NCBI GenBank assembly: GCA_900318115.1
Contig: ONJJ01000042.1
Span: 1-37,607 of the forward strand
DNA length: 37,607 bases
Direction of reading: 5' to 3'
From: an uncultured Prevotellaceae bacterium
GTDB taxonomy: Bacteria; Bacteroidota; Bacteroidia; Bacteroidales; Bacteroidaceae
In this document: positions 6,644-15,500 of the stretch, piece after piece
Layout: each line of letters begins with the position of its first letter
Position numbering within the stretch: the first letter of the stretch is position 1
The notes under the pieces: model-generated
Databases searched by the model: none
What the model was told of the DNA's origin: nothing
What the model saw: the letters and a program-made list of their open reading frames with translations, nothing else
Position numbers and translations under genes: made by a program

Positions 6644-8482
6644 ATGAACTATTATAGCGACCATCCTGAAATTGGATTTTATCTGAACCATCCTCTGATG
6701 GCTCGTATTGTCGAGCTGAAGGAAAAAGGTTTCGCTGACGCAAAAGAATATTCCGCCAGCTTATCTTCTGCTGCCGCAAACAACGCGCCAGCCTCCCCCC
6801 TCTCCTTTCGGAGAGGGGTCGGGGGTGAGGCCGCTCCCGTTGACCTCGGCGATGCCATCGAGAACTATCGCCAGATTCTCGACATCACGGGCGACGTGGC
6901 TGCCAACATCATTGCTCCCAACTCTGAGAGCGTGGACCTCGAAGGACCGCACCTCGAGAACGGACGCATGATCTACGCCTCCAAGACCTTCGAGAACATC
7001 GATGCCACGCGCAAGGCCGGACTCTGGGGAGTCTCCATGCCCCGTCGCTACGGCGGCCTGAACCTGCCGAACGTCGTCTTCTCCATGCTCAGCGAGGTCA
7101 TCTCTGCTGCCGACGCCGGATTCCAGAACATCTGGAGCCTGCAGAGCTGCATCGACACACTCTATGAGTTCGGCTCCGAGGAGCAGCGACAGAAATACAT
7201 CCCCCGCATCTGCGCCGGAGAGACCATGTCCATGGACCTCACAGAGCCCGATGCAGGCTCCGACCTCCAGCGCGTCATGCTCAAGGCCACCTACTCTGAG
7301 GAAGAAGGCTGCTGGCTCCTCAATGGCGTCAAGCGATTCATCACCAACGGCGACTCGGACATACACCTCGTGCTCGCTCGTTCCGAGGAGGGCACCACGG
7401 ACGGACGCGGACTCTCCATGTTCATCTACGACAAGCGCCAGGGCGGCGTCAACGTGCGCCACATCGAGCACAAATTGGGCATACATGGCTCCCCCACGTG
7501 CGAACTTACTTATAAGAACGCGCGCGCAGAGCTCTGCGGAAGCACCCGCCTGGGACTCATCAAGTACGTGATGTCTCTCATGAACGGCGCTCGTCTGGGC
7601 ATTGCCGCACAGAGTGTGGGACTCTCCCAGGAAGCTTACAACGAAGGCCTCGCCTATGCCCGCGAGCGTGCGCAGTTCGGACAGAAGATCATCGGCTTCC
7701 CCGCCGTTTACGACATGCTCTCACGCATGAAGGCCAAGCTGGATGCCGGACGATCGCTGCTCTATCAGACTGCTGCATACGTCGATATCTACAAGGCGCT
7801 GGAGGACATCGAGCGCGACCGCAAGCTCACGCCCGAGGAGAAGCAGGAGCTGAAGAAATACCAGCGACTGGCCGATGCCTTCACGCCTCTGGCCAAGGGA
7901 ATGAACTCCGAGTATGCCAACCAGAATGCCTACGACGCCATCTCCATCCACGGCGGTTCGGGCTTCATCATGGAGTACAAGTGCCAGCGCCTCTACCGCG
8001 ACGCACGCATCTTCAGCATCTATGAGGGTACCACCCAGCTGCAGGTTGTCGCCGCCATCCGCTATATCATCAATGGCACCATGCTCCAGAATATCAAGGA
8101 CCTGGCCGGCTCCCTGTGCTGCGATGGCGTCGAAGCTCCCCTCGCCGCTCCCTCAGCTTCCATTTCTGCCTCCTCCTCAGCCTCCCTCGCCGCCCTCAAG
8201 GCTCGCGTCGAAGCCCTCATCCCCGTCTACGAGGAGGCTCTCGCCACCGTCAAGGCGCTGGAGAACCAGGAGGCCATCGACTTCCTCTCCCGTCGCCTCT
8301 ACGACATGACCGCCGAGATCGTGATGTCCCTGCTCATCATCCGCGATGCTGCCCAGGCTCCCGACCTCTTCGAGAAGAGCGCCGTGGTCTATGTGGGCAT
8401 GGCTGAGGAAGACGTCCTGGGCAAGGCTGCCTACATCAAGAACTTCCAGCCCGCAAGCCTCGCCAATTTCCGTGCCGAGTAA
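6644..8482 (+). CDS. Acyl-CoA dehydrogenase with in-frame repeat insertion
   Basis: 612 aa, matching the ~570-600 aa Bacteroidetes acyl-CoA dehydrogenases that carry a C-terminal helical extension. The start MNYYSDHPEIGFYLNHPLM is typical. Flavin-fold signatures include MSMDLTEPDAGSDLQ and GVKRFITNGD in the middle domain, and IHGGSGFIMEYKCQRLYRDARIFSIYEGTTQLQ, where E461 is the predicted catalytic base. Residues 50-63 (ASPLSFRRGVGGEA) are encoded by a copy of the palindromic repeat found upstream. A second low-complexity Ala/Ser stretch at about 497-518 links the dehydrogenase and C-terminal helices. With etfBA upstream, it probably oxidises or reduces a short acyl-CoA; chain length is unknown. 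Confidence 0.92.
   Translation: MNYYSDHPEIGFYLNHPLMARIVELKEKGFADAKEYSASLSSAAANNAPASPLSFRRGVGGEAAPVDLGDAIENYRQILDITGDVAANIIAPNSESVDLEGPHLENGRMIYASKTFENIDATRKAGLWGVSMPRRYGGLNLPNVVFSMLSEVISAADAGFQNIWSLQSCIDTLYEFGSEEQRQKYIPRICAGETMSMDLTEPDAGSDLQRVMLKATYSEEEGCWLLNGVKRFITNGDSDIHLVLARSEEGTTDGRGLSMFIYDKRQGGVNVRHIEHKLGIHGSPTCELTYKNARAELCGSTRLGLIKYVMSLMNGARLGIAAQSVGLSQEAYNEGLAYARERAQFGQKIIGFPAVYDMLSRMKAKLDAGRSLLYQTAAYVDIYKALEDIERDRKLTPEEKQELKKYQRLADAFTPLAKGMNSEYANQNAYDAISIHGGSGFIMEYKCQRLYRDARIFSIYEGTTQLQVVAAIRYIINGTMLQNIKDLAGSLCCDGVEAPLAAPSASISASSSASLAALKARVEALIPVYEEALATVKALENQEAIDFLSRRLYDMTAEIVMSLLIIRDAAQAPDLFEKSAVVYVGMAEEDVLGKAAYIKNFQPASLANFRAE
6791..6831. repeat. GC-rich palindromic repeat, copy 2 (inside CDS)
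   Basis: CCCCTCTCC, TTTC, GGAGAGGGG core, with flanks GCCTC and TCGGGGGTGAGGC. Its reverse complement matches the element at 6195-6241 closely, so the two copies are inverted. It is read in frame as codons 50-63 of the acyl-CoA dehydrogenase. Confidence 0.9.
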
Positions 8483-8520
8483 GCCTGCGCGCAATTGATC
8501 AATCCAGCCATCAGGCAAAA

Positions 8521-8560
8521 CAAAGAAAGGGACCCTCCATCGGAGAGTCCCTTTCTTTGT
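8521..8560 (+). terminator. Strong terminator after acyl-CoA dehydrogenase
   Basis: CAAAGAAAGGGACCCTCC (8521-8538) pairs with 8542-8559 over 18 bp with one mismatch and a 3-base loop. The 3' arm carries CCCTTTCTTTGT, giving a U-rich exit. The hairpin lies 38 bp after the dehydrogenase stop. Confidence 0.85.
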
Positions 8561-8568
8561 CTAATCCA

Positions 8569-8660
8569 CTTCCCTTCAATCTGGGAAGCCTCGTTCCCTC
8601 CTTCCCTTCAACCTGGGAAGCTTCGTTTCCTCCTTCCCTTCAACCAGGGCGGCTCGTTGG
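8569..8660. repeat. 32-bp tandem repeats, pyrimidine-rich
   Basis: Two near-identical 32-bp units (8569-8600 and 8601-8632) beginning CTTCCCTTCAA, and a diverged partial third from 8633. They lie between the dehydrogenase terminator and the purN 3' end. A separate 8-bp stem (GCTGCGAC 8665-8672, GTCGCAGC 8676-8683) follows and might mark the end of purN. Confidence 0.75.
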
Positions 8661-8698
8661 CTGTGCTGCGACGTTGTCGCAGCCCTCCCTCCCCTCCG

Positions 8699-9271
8699 CT
8701 ACTTCTCAATCTCTTTCCACAGCTCCTCCAGCACCTCAGGGAAATGCGCCATTTCCAGCACGTGGACCTTGTCGGCGATGGTGTCTGGCGTGTCGTCAGG
8801 AGAGAGGGGAGTGCTGAACTGAGCGATGATCTCTCCGCCGTCGCACACGGGCGTGACGTAGTGAATGGTGATGCCCGTCTCCGTGTCGCCAGCAGCCTTC
8901 ACGGCTTCGTGCACATGATGTCCCCACATTCCCTTTCCTCCGTGCTTCGGTAGTAGGGCAGGGTGGATGTTCACGATGCGTCGGGGATATTCGTCGATGA
9001 GGTAGTCGGGCACCATGGGGAGGAAACCCGCAAGGACGATGAAGCGGATCTCATTGCTGCGCAGCAGGGGAAGCATCACATCCGGGTTGTTCAAGTCTGC
9101 CTTGGGCACCACACACGATGCCACACCCAACCTGCGGGCACGCTCCAGCGCATAGGCGTCGGCGCGATTGCTGATGACGAGTTTGCAGCAGACACTCTCT
9201 GAGTCGCTGAAGTGACGGATGATGTTCTCGCAATTCGTGCCGCCGCCGGACACGAAGATGGCTACGTTCAT
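8699..9271 (-). CDS. purN: Phosphoribosylglycinamide formyltransferase
   Basis: Third step of purine synthesis: transfers the formyl group of 10-formyl-tetrahydrofolate to GAR. The open frame runs to 9295 (198 aa). I prefer the start at 9271 because PurN proteins normally begin with MNVAIFVSGGGTN-like sequence, a GGA lies 7 bases before it, and the predicted promoter would leave almost no leader for the first ATG; 9280 is also possible. Catalytic residues are visible: N and H of NIHPALLP and D of VCDGGEII (109, 111 and 152 in the long frame), the positions expected from E. coli PurN. Single gene, divergent from the AAA ATPase. Confidence 0.95.
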   Translation of the reverse strand: MNVAIFVSGGGTNCENIIRHFSDSESVCCKLVISNRADAYALERARRLGVASCVVPKADLNNPDVMLPLLRSNEIRFIVLAGFLPMVPDYLIDEYPRRIVNIHPALLPKHGGKGMWGHHVHEAVKAAGDTETGITIHYVTPVCDGGEIIAQFSTPLSPDDTPDTIADKVHVLEMAHFPEVLEELWKEIEK

Positions 9272-9306
9272 TTTTTCCATGAGGCTCTTTTGCATTATTT
9301 GTGCCG

Positions 9307-9314
9307 CAAAGGTA
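9307..9314 (-). promoter_or_regulatory. Predicted -7 box of purN
   Basis: TACCTTTG on the minus strand, about 36 bases before the preferred purN start. No TTG is found at the expected 20-bp distance, so the call rests on the -7 box and position. Confidence 0.45.
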
Positions 9315-9397
9315 CATATTTCGTGTCAAAATCCCTTGCTTTTTATCTATAAAATGGCCTCTACATCATAAAGTAGCACTTTTTTCTGCTAAAACTC

Positions 9398-9428
9398 TTG
9401 GCGGTTTCGTAGAAAACCACTAACTTTG
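9398..9428 (+). promoter_or_regulatory. Promoter of the AAA ATPase gene
   Basis: TTG at 9398-9400 (in CTCTTGGCGG), a 20-bp spacer, then TAACTTTG at 9421-9428. This is a good match to the Bacteroidetes -33/-7 pattern. The CTCTTGNCGG context recurs at the promoter near 37216. Leader of about 85 nt. Confidence 0.7.
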
Positions 9429-9517
9429 TACCCGATTCGCCCGCTTATGGAAACGGAGGTGGGTGTGAAGAGAGAACTACAACAAGAAGTCTAACAACCT
9501 TATTAAACACGTACGCC

Positions 9518-11359
9518 ATGGAATTGATGAAACAGTTCAAGGCGCAGACGGTCTCCAGCATTGGAGGCTTCTTGCGTCAGCTAAGTGAGCGGAAAGATGT
9601 TGACATCCAGAAGTGCAGCTTCATCAAGGAGATGAACGAGACAACGGGCGTGTACATCGTGGCCAACGACAAGGAGGCCGTGGTGCTCGCCGTCGATGCC
9701 CGTCGGGAGGACGGAGAAGTCTATGTGGACGAATACCCTTATCATGGAGAAGAACCCATCTGGTCTTCACCTTCTTGCCGCCGTGTGAGCCCTATTTACC
9801 TCATGCGCCAGGTGATGAGTCTGCTCTCGCTCTGCTACAAGCGGGCGGACCTGCGCAACGTCGAGATCGGAGGTGCTTTGCTCTCCGTCAGCGAGTTGGT
9901 GGATGTCGGCGATTTCAAGAAACTTTTGGACCAGCTGAATATCTGCATCCTCGACGAACTCGGCAGCAAGGAGGATGCGCTGCTGCTGCGCGAGCACACG
10001 GCTGAAGGAAACATCAACCAACAGGTGCTCAGCGACTTGAGCAACAGCTACAACCTCATGGGGTTGCCCGACCTGGTGCACTCGGATGATTATGTCCCCA
10101 AGAATGTGGACAAGTCCACGACCGTGGAGCACCCGGATTTCGTGCTCCCCAACGTCGCCGAGGCCGATCAGAATTCAGAGGAGATGGATTCCTTCGAGCG
10201 TGATCTGCTGGAATTATTCGGTCCTCTGGAGTCCGTCAAGCCCCGCAATCCCTCCGCGGAGGATGATGAGGGCGACGATGCCGGCACCACCGCCTCCGAC
10301 TGCGACGAAGAGGATTCCTCCATCTTCGATGAGTCCGAGCTGGACTTCGACTTCGAGGAACTCGGGGGCGGCAAGCAGCATTCGAAGAAACCCGATGTGG
10401 AAGACGAACTCCTCGACAACTTCCATAAGCACATGAAGATGGTGCGCGAGGACCTGAACGAGCAGTATCCCAGCGGACCCTCGGGAACTTGCAATGTCCC
10501 CTCGCGCGTGGAAATCCTGCCTCCTGTGGCTTCCTCCGTCGCCAACGCCGAGTTCTCCCAGCTCGTGGGCATCGACGAAATCCGTGCTCAGATCGAGTCG
10601 CTGACTCTGATGTCCCAGTACAACCATCGCTTCGCGAGCCTGAACCCCGATGCGCAGAAGCACCAGGTCACGCTCCACGCCGTCTTCACCGGCAATCCCG
10701 GCACGGGCAAGAGCACAGTCTGCAAGCTCTATGGCACTCAGCTGCGCCAGGCTGGTGTGCTCCAGTACGGCCACGTGGTGGTGGTGGATCGCAGCTCCTT
10801 CGTGGGCGCCTGCTGGGGCGACGAGGAGAAGAATGTGCGGGCTCTGCTGCAGCTGGCGCGCGGAGGTGTGCTGATGGTGGACGAGGCCTACCAACTCTTG
10901 GGCGACGGACATCCCACAGACCCCGGACGCATGGTGTTGCCGCTGATGATGAACCAGCTGGCAGACCCCAAGTGGAGCGACATCGCCGTGGTGCTCTGCG
11001 GCTATCCTCGCCCCATGCAGAAGCTGCTGGAGCAGAATCCTGGCCTCAACTCGCGCTTCCCCAACCGCTTTAAGTTCAACGACTTCGACGTAGAGACGCT
11101 GGAGCAGATCACCCTCAACCGCATCGCCTCCTTCGGCTATCGCTTCGCTCCCGATGCCTGGGCCAAGTACCGCTGGTTCCTGCGCGAGGCCTACGATGCG
11201 CGCGATGAGCGCTGGCCCAACGCTCGCTTTGTCGCCAGCTGGCTGGAGCAAATCTATATCCAGCACGGAGTGCGTTGCGAGCGCCAGCAGCTGCGCCAGA
11301 ACGAGGACCTCTGCCTGCTCACTTCCGAGGACGTCACCTGTCCGAACACGAACTATTGA
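9518..11359 (+). CDS. CbxX/CfxQ-type AAA ATPase with unknown N-terminal region
   Basis: 613 aa. The C-terminal half is an AAA+ domain of the CbxX/SpoVK type: Walker A GNPGTGKS at 392-399, Walker B GGVLMVDEAYQLL with D455/E456, and sensor/arginine-finger segment VVLCGYPRPMQKLLEQNPGLNSRFPNRF. Residues 1-215 form a domain I do not recognise (contains YPYHGEEPIWSSPSCRRV and LLLREHTAEGN). Residues about 225-300 are a strongly acidic linker rich in D and E. CbxX relatives remodel partner proteins such as Rubisco or act in secretion, but no such partner is encoded here, so the client is unknown. It has its own promoter and terminator, hence a single-gene unit. Confidence 0.85.
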   Translation: MELMKQFKAQTVSSIGGFLRQLSERKDVDIQKCSFIKEMNETTGVYIVANDKEAVVLAVDARREDGEVYVDEYPYHGEEPIWSSPSCRRVSPIYLMRQVMSLLSLCYKRADLRNVEIGGALLSVSELVDVGDFKKLLDQLNICILDELGSKEDALLLREHTAEGNINQQVLSDLSNSYNLMGLPDLVHSDDYVPKNVDKSTTVEHPDFVLPNVAEADQNSEEMDSFERDLLELFGPLESVKPRNPSAEDDEGDDAGTTASDCDEEDSSIFDESELDFDFEELGGGKQHSKKPDVEDELLDNFHKHMKMVREDLNEQYPSGPSGTCNVPSRVEILPPVASSVANAEFSQLVGIDEIRAQIESLTLMSQYNHRFASLNPDAQKHQVTLHAVFTGNPGTGKSTVCKLYGTQLRQAGVLQYGHVVVVDRSSFVGACWGDEEKNVRALLQLARGGVLMVDEAYQLLGDGHPTDPGRMVLPLMMNQLADPKWSDIAVVLCGYPRPMQKLLEQNPGLNSRFPNRFKFNDFDVETLEQITLNRIASFGYRFAPDAWAKYRWFLREAYDARDERWPNARFVASWLEQIYIQHGVRCERQQLRQNEDLCLLTSEDVTCPNTNY

Positions 11360-11460
11360 GGCATTACCACCGCATGAGCATTTCTGCCCGTTTGCGACGA
11401 AGCCACCGCTCGGACGGAGCTCCTCACTCAGACTCCTCCTTCCACAAGGGATTGACAAGC

Positions 11461-11498
11461 ACATAGCCAGCCATCATCGTGGTTGGCTATGTTTTTTT
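11461..11498 (+). terminator. Terminator after the AAA ATPase gene
   Basis: ACATAGCCAGCC (11461-11472) pairs with GGTTGGCTATGT (11481-11492) with one wobble pair and an 8-base loop, followed by a run of seven T ending at 11498. Confidence 0.85.
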
Positions 11499-11607
11499 AC
11501 GGGCGAATAAGAGACCTCGGAACGTTGTGCTCCAGGAAAAAAACCTCTTTTCAGCTTCCTTCGAGTGAAAAATGAAGCAGAATGCGTGTAAATTAGAAAC
11601 TTTTTCC

Positions 11608-11615
11608 TATCTTTG
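11608..11615 (+). promoter_or_regulatory. Predicted -7 box of the DUF2461 gene
   Basis: TATCTTTG, 30 bases before the ATG at 11646. It overlaps a possible TTG start codon at 11613, which argues against that longer start. Confidence 0.55.
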
Positions 11616-11645
11616 CACCCACAAAGTTCATTTACGCACTTCTCC

Positions 11646-12305
11646 ATGCAACATATCTACACTTTTCTCCAGCAAATAGCCGAGCACAACGACCGCGACT
11701 GGTTCCATGCCCATCAGGCGGAATACAAGGCGGCGCGCGCTTCCTTCGAGAGCTATGTCCAGGAAGTCATCCTCCGCATAGCCTCCTTCGACGCCAGCGT
11801 GGCTTATCAGACTCCCAAGTCCTGCACCTACCGCTTCGCTCGCGACACCCGCTTCTCAGCAGACAAGTCGCCCTACAAGCGCCACTTTGGTGCCTTCGTC
11901 TGCTCCCATGGCCGCAAGAGTCCCCGCGGCGGCTACTATCTCCATCTGGAGCCAGGCAATTCCATGGTGGCGGGTGGCTCGTGGTGTCCCGATGCTCCGA
12001 TGCTGAAGCACATCCGCGAGACCATCGTCGATGACATCCACCGCTTCCGCGAAATCGTGGAGGAGCCCCGTTTCCGGGAACTCTACCCGGTGGTGGGAGA
12101 CGACCCCGTGAAGACCACTCCCAAGGGCTTCCCGCGCGACTTCGCCTTCCCCCAGTACATACGGCCGCGATACTACACCGTCTGGCATCCTATTCCAGAC
12201 TCACTCGTGGCGGAGCCCGACGGGCAGGACCGCATCGAGGAGATGTTCCGCGTCATGGCTCCCTTCAACCGTTTCCTCAACGAGATATTCGATGACTACG
12301 AGTGA
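11646..12305 (+). CDS. DUF2461 family protein
   Basis: 219 aa from the ATG at 11646; an upstream TTG (11613) would add 11 residues but sits in the -7 box. Family signatures are visible: FLQQIAEHNDRDWFHAHQAEYKAA at the N-terminus, YRFARDTRFSADKSPYKRHFGAF, GGYYLHLEPGNSMVAGGSW, and PKGFPRDFAFPQYIRPRYYTVWHPI. This matches the TIGR02453/DUF2461 family, whose role is unknown. The fold is not established from sequence here, and no catalytic residues are assigned. It stands alone between a terminator and a repeat array. Confidence 0.85.
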   Translation: MQHIYTFLQQIAEHNDRDWFHAHQAEYKAARASFESYVQEVILRIASFDASVAYQTPKSCTYRFARDTRFSADKSPYKRHFGAFVCSHGRKSPRGGYYLHLEPGNSMVAGGSWCPDAPMLKHIRETIVDDIHRFREIVEEPRFRELYPVVGDDPVKTTPKGFPRDFAFPQYIRPRYYTVWHPIPDSLVAEPDGQDRIEEMFRVMAPFNRFLNEIFDDYE

Positions 12306-12360
12306 AAAGTAAGAGAAAAAAGGAATAAGAAATTAAGGAAATAAGAACATCAGAAATTAT

Positions 12361-12500
12361 GTTCAGCTCTCCTGAAAAATATCACTCTGTTCAGCTCTCC
12401 TGAAAAGTATCACTTTGTTCAGCTCTCCTGAAAAGTATCACTTTGTTCAGTTCTCCTGAAAAGTATCACTTTGTTCAGTTTATATGAAAAAGTATCATCT
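12361..12500 (+). repeat. Five 28-bp tandem repeats entering the PL11 start codon
   Basis: Units at 12361-12388, 12389-12416, 12417-12444, 12445-12472 and 12473-12500. Units 1-3 contain the small inverted repeat TTCAGCTCTCCTGAA (5-bp stem, 5-base loop); unit 4 has one base change there. In unit 5 CTCC is replaced by TATA, creating TATATGAAAAAGTATCA, which is the start codon and first codons of the PL11 gene. No TAnnTTTG box was found between 12306 and 12484. Confidence 0.9.
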
Positions 12501-15500
12501 CTGTACCGTCCTTTTCGTTGCGATTCTATCGCAACTCCCTCTCCCCCTCCTGGCCGACCACGTGGACATCAAGTGGGCGATGGACAACAAGGACGACCTC
12601 TCCGCGATGACCATGACCGCTGGAGCTGCGGACTACCTCACGCCCTCCTTTGCCCTGGGCGCTAATCTCACAGCCACCGCTACGATGACCGCCAGCAACG
12701 CCGATGCAGGCTTCACCGCCGTGACCTACAATCCGCCTTTCGTGCAGCTGACACCCAAGACACGCGTGACCTCCAAGACCGCAGGCCACACCGTCACCTT
12801 CACCCTGAAACCTCAGACAGGCCACACCTTCAAGCCCACTACCATAGAGTTCGATGCTGTCAAGTGCGGCACGGATGGAGGCAACTTCGACGTTTACATC
12901 AAGAACGGAACCGCGGCGGAGAAGGCTCTGGAGACTGGCGTGGCTCCCCTGCGCAACAAGGTTGCCAGCGGTAATGCAGCGGGCTTCAGCCACCACACCT
13001 ACCAGCTTTCAGACCAACTCGTGCAGGCGGGCAAGGCCTTCCAGCTCATCCTCTACGTCTATAACTTCAACGGCCAGGACAACGAGAATCCCAAGTCTAT
13101 AGCCTTCCGAAACGTCGTCATCGGCGGCGAGACGGATGAAGCCATCTTCGATGCCAGCCACTACTTTACAGCGGCTTCCTGCTCTGCCGGCGACTTGCTG
13201 CCGGCCATCCGCAGCCTCCGCAATGGCGAGAGCACCACGTGGCCTGCCAAGCTTTTTGGCGACCCCACGGACTTCCAGGTCACCGCCGCCGAGGGCTACA
13301 CCGCCGACATCGCGTATAATAATAAGGTGTGCACCCTCTCGGCACAGAAGGACGGGCGCGAGGTCTTCAGCATCAGCGTGCGCTTCGTGGTCAGCTACCG
13401 CCAGCCTCGTGGCGAGGCCAAACCCCTGAACCGAGGGCTCGTGGCCGTGAAGGTCGGTGGCGGAGTCCTCGTCAGCTGGCGCTTGCGCGCTCAGGACAAC
13501 CCCCGTGACCTCCGCTTCCGCCTCTATCGCGGCAAGACACTCGTCACCAAGACTCCGGTGGCGGGCAAGACCAACTACCTCGACACGGGCGGCAGCTCCA
13601 GCAGCACCTACACCCTCGAAGTCGTCAACGGCCAGGGACAAGTCATCGAGCGCCAGGAGGGCGTCAAGGCCTGGGATAGCCAGGTGAAGTACATCACCCT
13701 CCAGGGAGGCGCTCCAACCGATCCGACCACGGCCGGAGCCACCTACACACCCAACGATGCCTCGTTCTGCGATATGGACGGCGACGGCGAGTATGAGATC
13801 ATCCTCAAGTGGGCACCCTCCAACGAGAAGGACGCCGCCAGCAGCGGCACCACCTCGCCGGCTTTCTACGCCTGCTACAAGATGAACGGCCAGCGCCTGT
13901 GGATGCTCCACACCGGCGCGAATATGTTCAACTCGGCCCATACAACACCCTACATCGCCTGGGACCTCGACGGCGACGGCTATGGCGAATTCATGGTCAA
14001 GACTGCCCCGGGAGCCATCGACGGCGAAGGCAACTACGTCCTCCTGGACGGCGATGACCCCAATGTCAACCTCAAGAGCGGACGAGGCAAGCAAGACCAC
14101 GGACCAGAGTACATCACCGTCTTCGACGGCATGACTGGTGCCGAGCTGAAGACCATCCCCTACCACACCGCCTACGCCGACGAGACCACGTCGTTCTGGG
14201 GAGACTCGAACCAGAACCGCTCCGAGCGCTATCTGGCTGCCATCGCATGGCTGGACGGCGAGCAGGGCAACCCCTCCGCCATCTTCGCGCGAGGCTACTA
14301 TAGCGGATGCAAGATCGGGGCCTACGACTGGGATGGCGACAACCTCACCCTGCGATGGCTGCATCGGGGCGAGAGTGCCAACAAGGGCACCGTGAAGTAC
14401 GCCGACGGCACCGTGAAGCAGCTCACCACCACCGTTTATGGCGAGGGATGCCACTGGATCAGCATCGGCGACGTCACCGGTGACGGGCGCCAGGAGATTC
14501 ACTACGGCTCAGGAGCCCTGAAGCACGACGGCACCACGCTCTATCGCACCGGACTGGGTCACGGCGATGCCATACATCTCGGCGACTTCATTCCCTCGAG
14601 ACCCGGCCAGGAGTACTTCATGGTCCACGAGCACAAACCCTATGGCATGGACCTCCGCGATGCCGCCACCGGCGAAATCCTCCTCCACAAGACCGCCGAC
14701 GACGACACCGGCCGCGGTATCATGGCCCACTTCAACTCCGAGAGTGAAGATGCTTACTGGCAATTCAGCGCCGACAACGGCCTCTACGACACCTCCGGCA
14801 AACTCATCGCCAGCAACGTCACCCATGGCGGAGGAGCCGGCCTGAGCTTCCGCATCTACTGGAACGGCGACCTCGCCGATGACTTCTACGGCAAGAACGT
14901 GCTGGAAGCTTGGAACCCCAATTCCGGAGGATTCGGACGTATGCAGGTCAATGGCGGCAACTACGTCATCGGCAACTACAACAACTCCTCGAAGCAGAAC
15001 CCCTGCGTCAGCGGAGACCTCTTGGGCGACTGGCGCGAGGAAATCGTCACCTGGCAGCAATCGGGCAATGACTATCAGCTCGTCATCAACGCCACCGACT
15101 TCCAGACCGACTACGCCATCCCCCACCTGATGGACGATCCTGCCTATCGCGCTCAGCTCATCAGCCAGAACGTGGTCTATAACCAGCCGCCTCATCTCTC
15201 CTATGACCTCCGTTCGCGCTACACCATCGAGCGTCAGGTGCCAGAGAGCGGATGGGACGCCCTCTACACATCCTATCCCGTCATCCTCCCCGCCGATATC
15301 ACGGCCTTCAATGTCACCGGCGTCAATGCGGAGGCCGACACGCTTCGCATGACGCGTCTGGCCAAAGGTGCCGTCGTGCCTGCCGGAGCCGCCGTGCTCT
15401 ATCGCGGCACCGCCGGAGCCACGGTGAAGTTCGTGCCCAGCGCCAAGTCCGCCGCGTCGGTCAACAAGACCTATCTCAAGGGCGCCCCCGTGGATAGTGT

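Noticed and set aside
11613-11645. Extended TTG start of the DUF2461 gene
   Set aside because: The TTG is part of the TATCTTTG promoter box; the ATG at 11646 begins the family-like sequence.
12361-12500. CRISPR array
   Set aside because: Units are directly adjacent with no spacers, and no cas gene is near. The same holds for the arrays at 481, 36258 and 36835.
13009-14502. 497-aa minus-strand open frame opposite PL11
   Set aside because: Same cause: antisense reading of a GC-rich coding region whose plus frame is a clear lyase.
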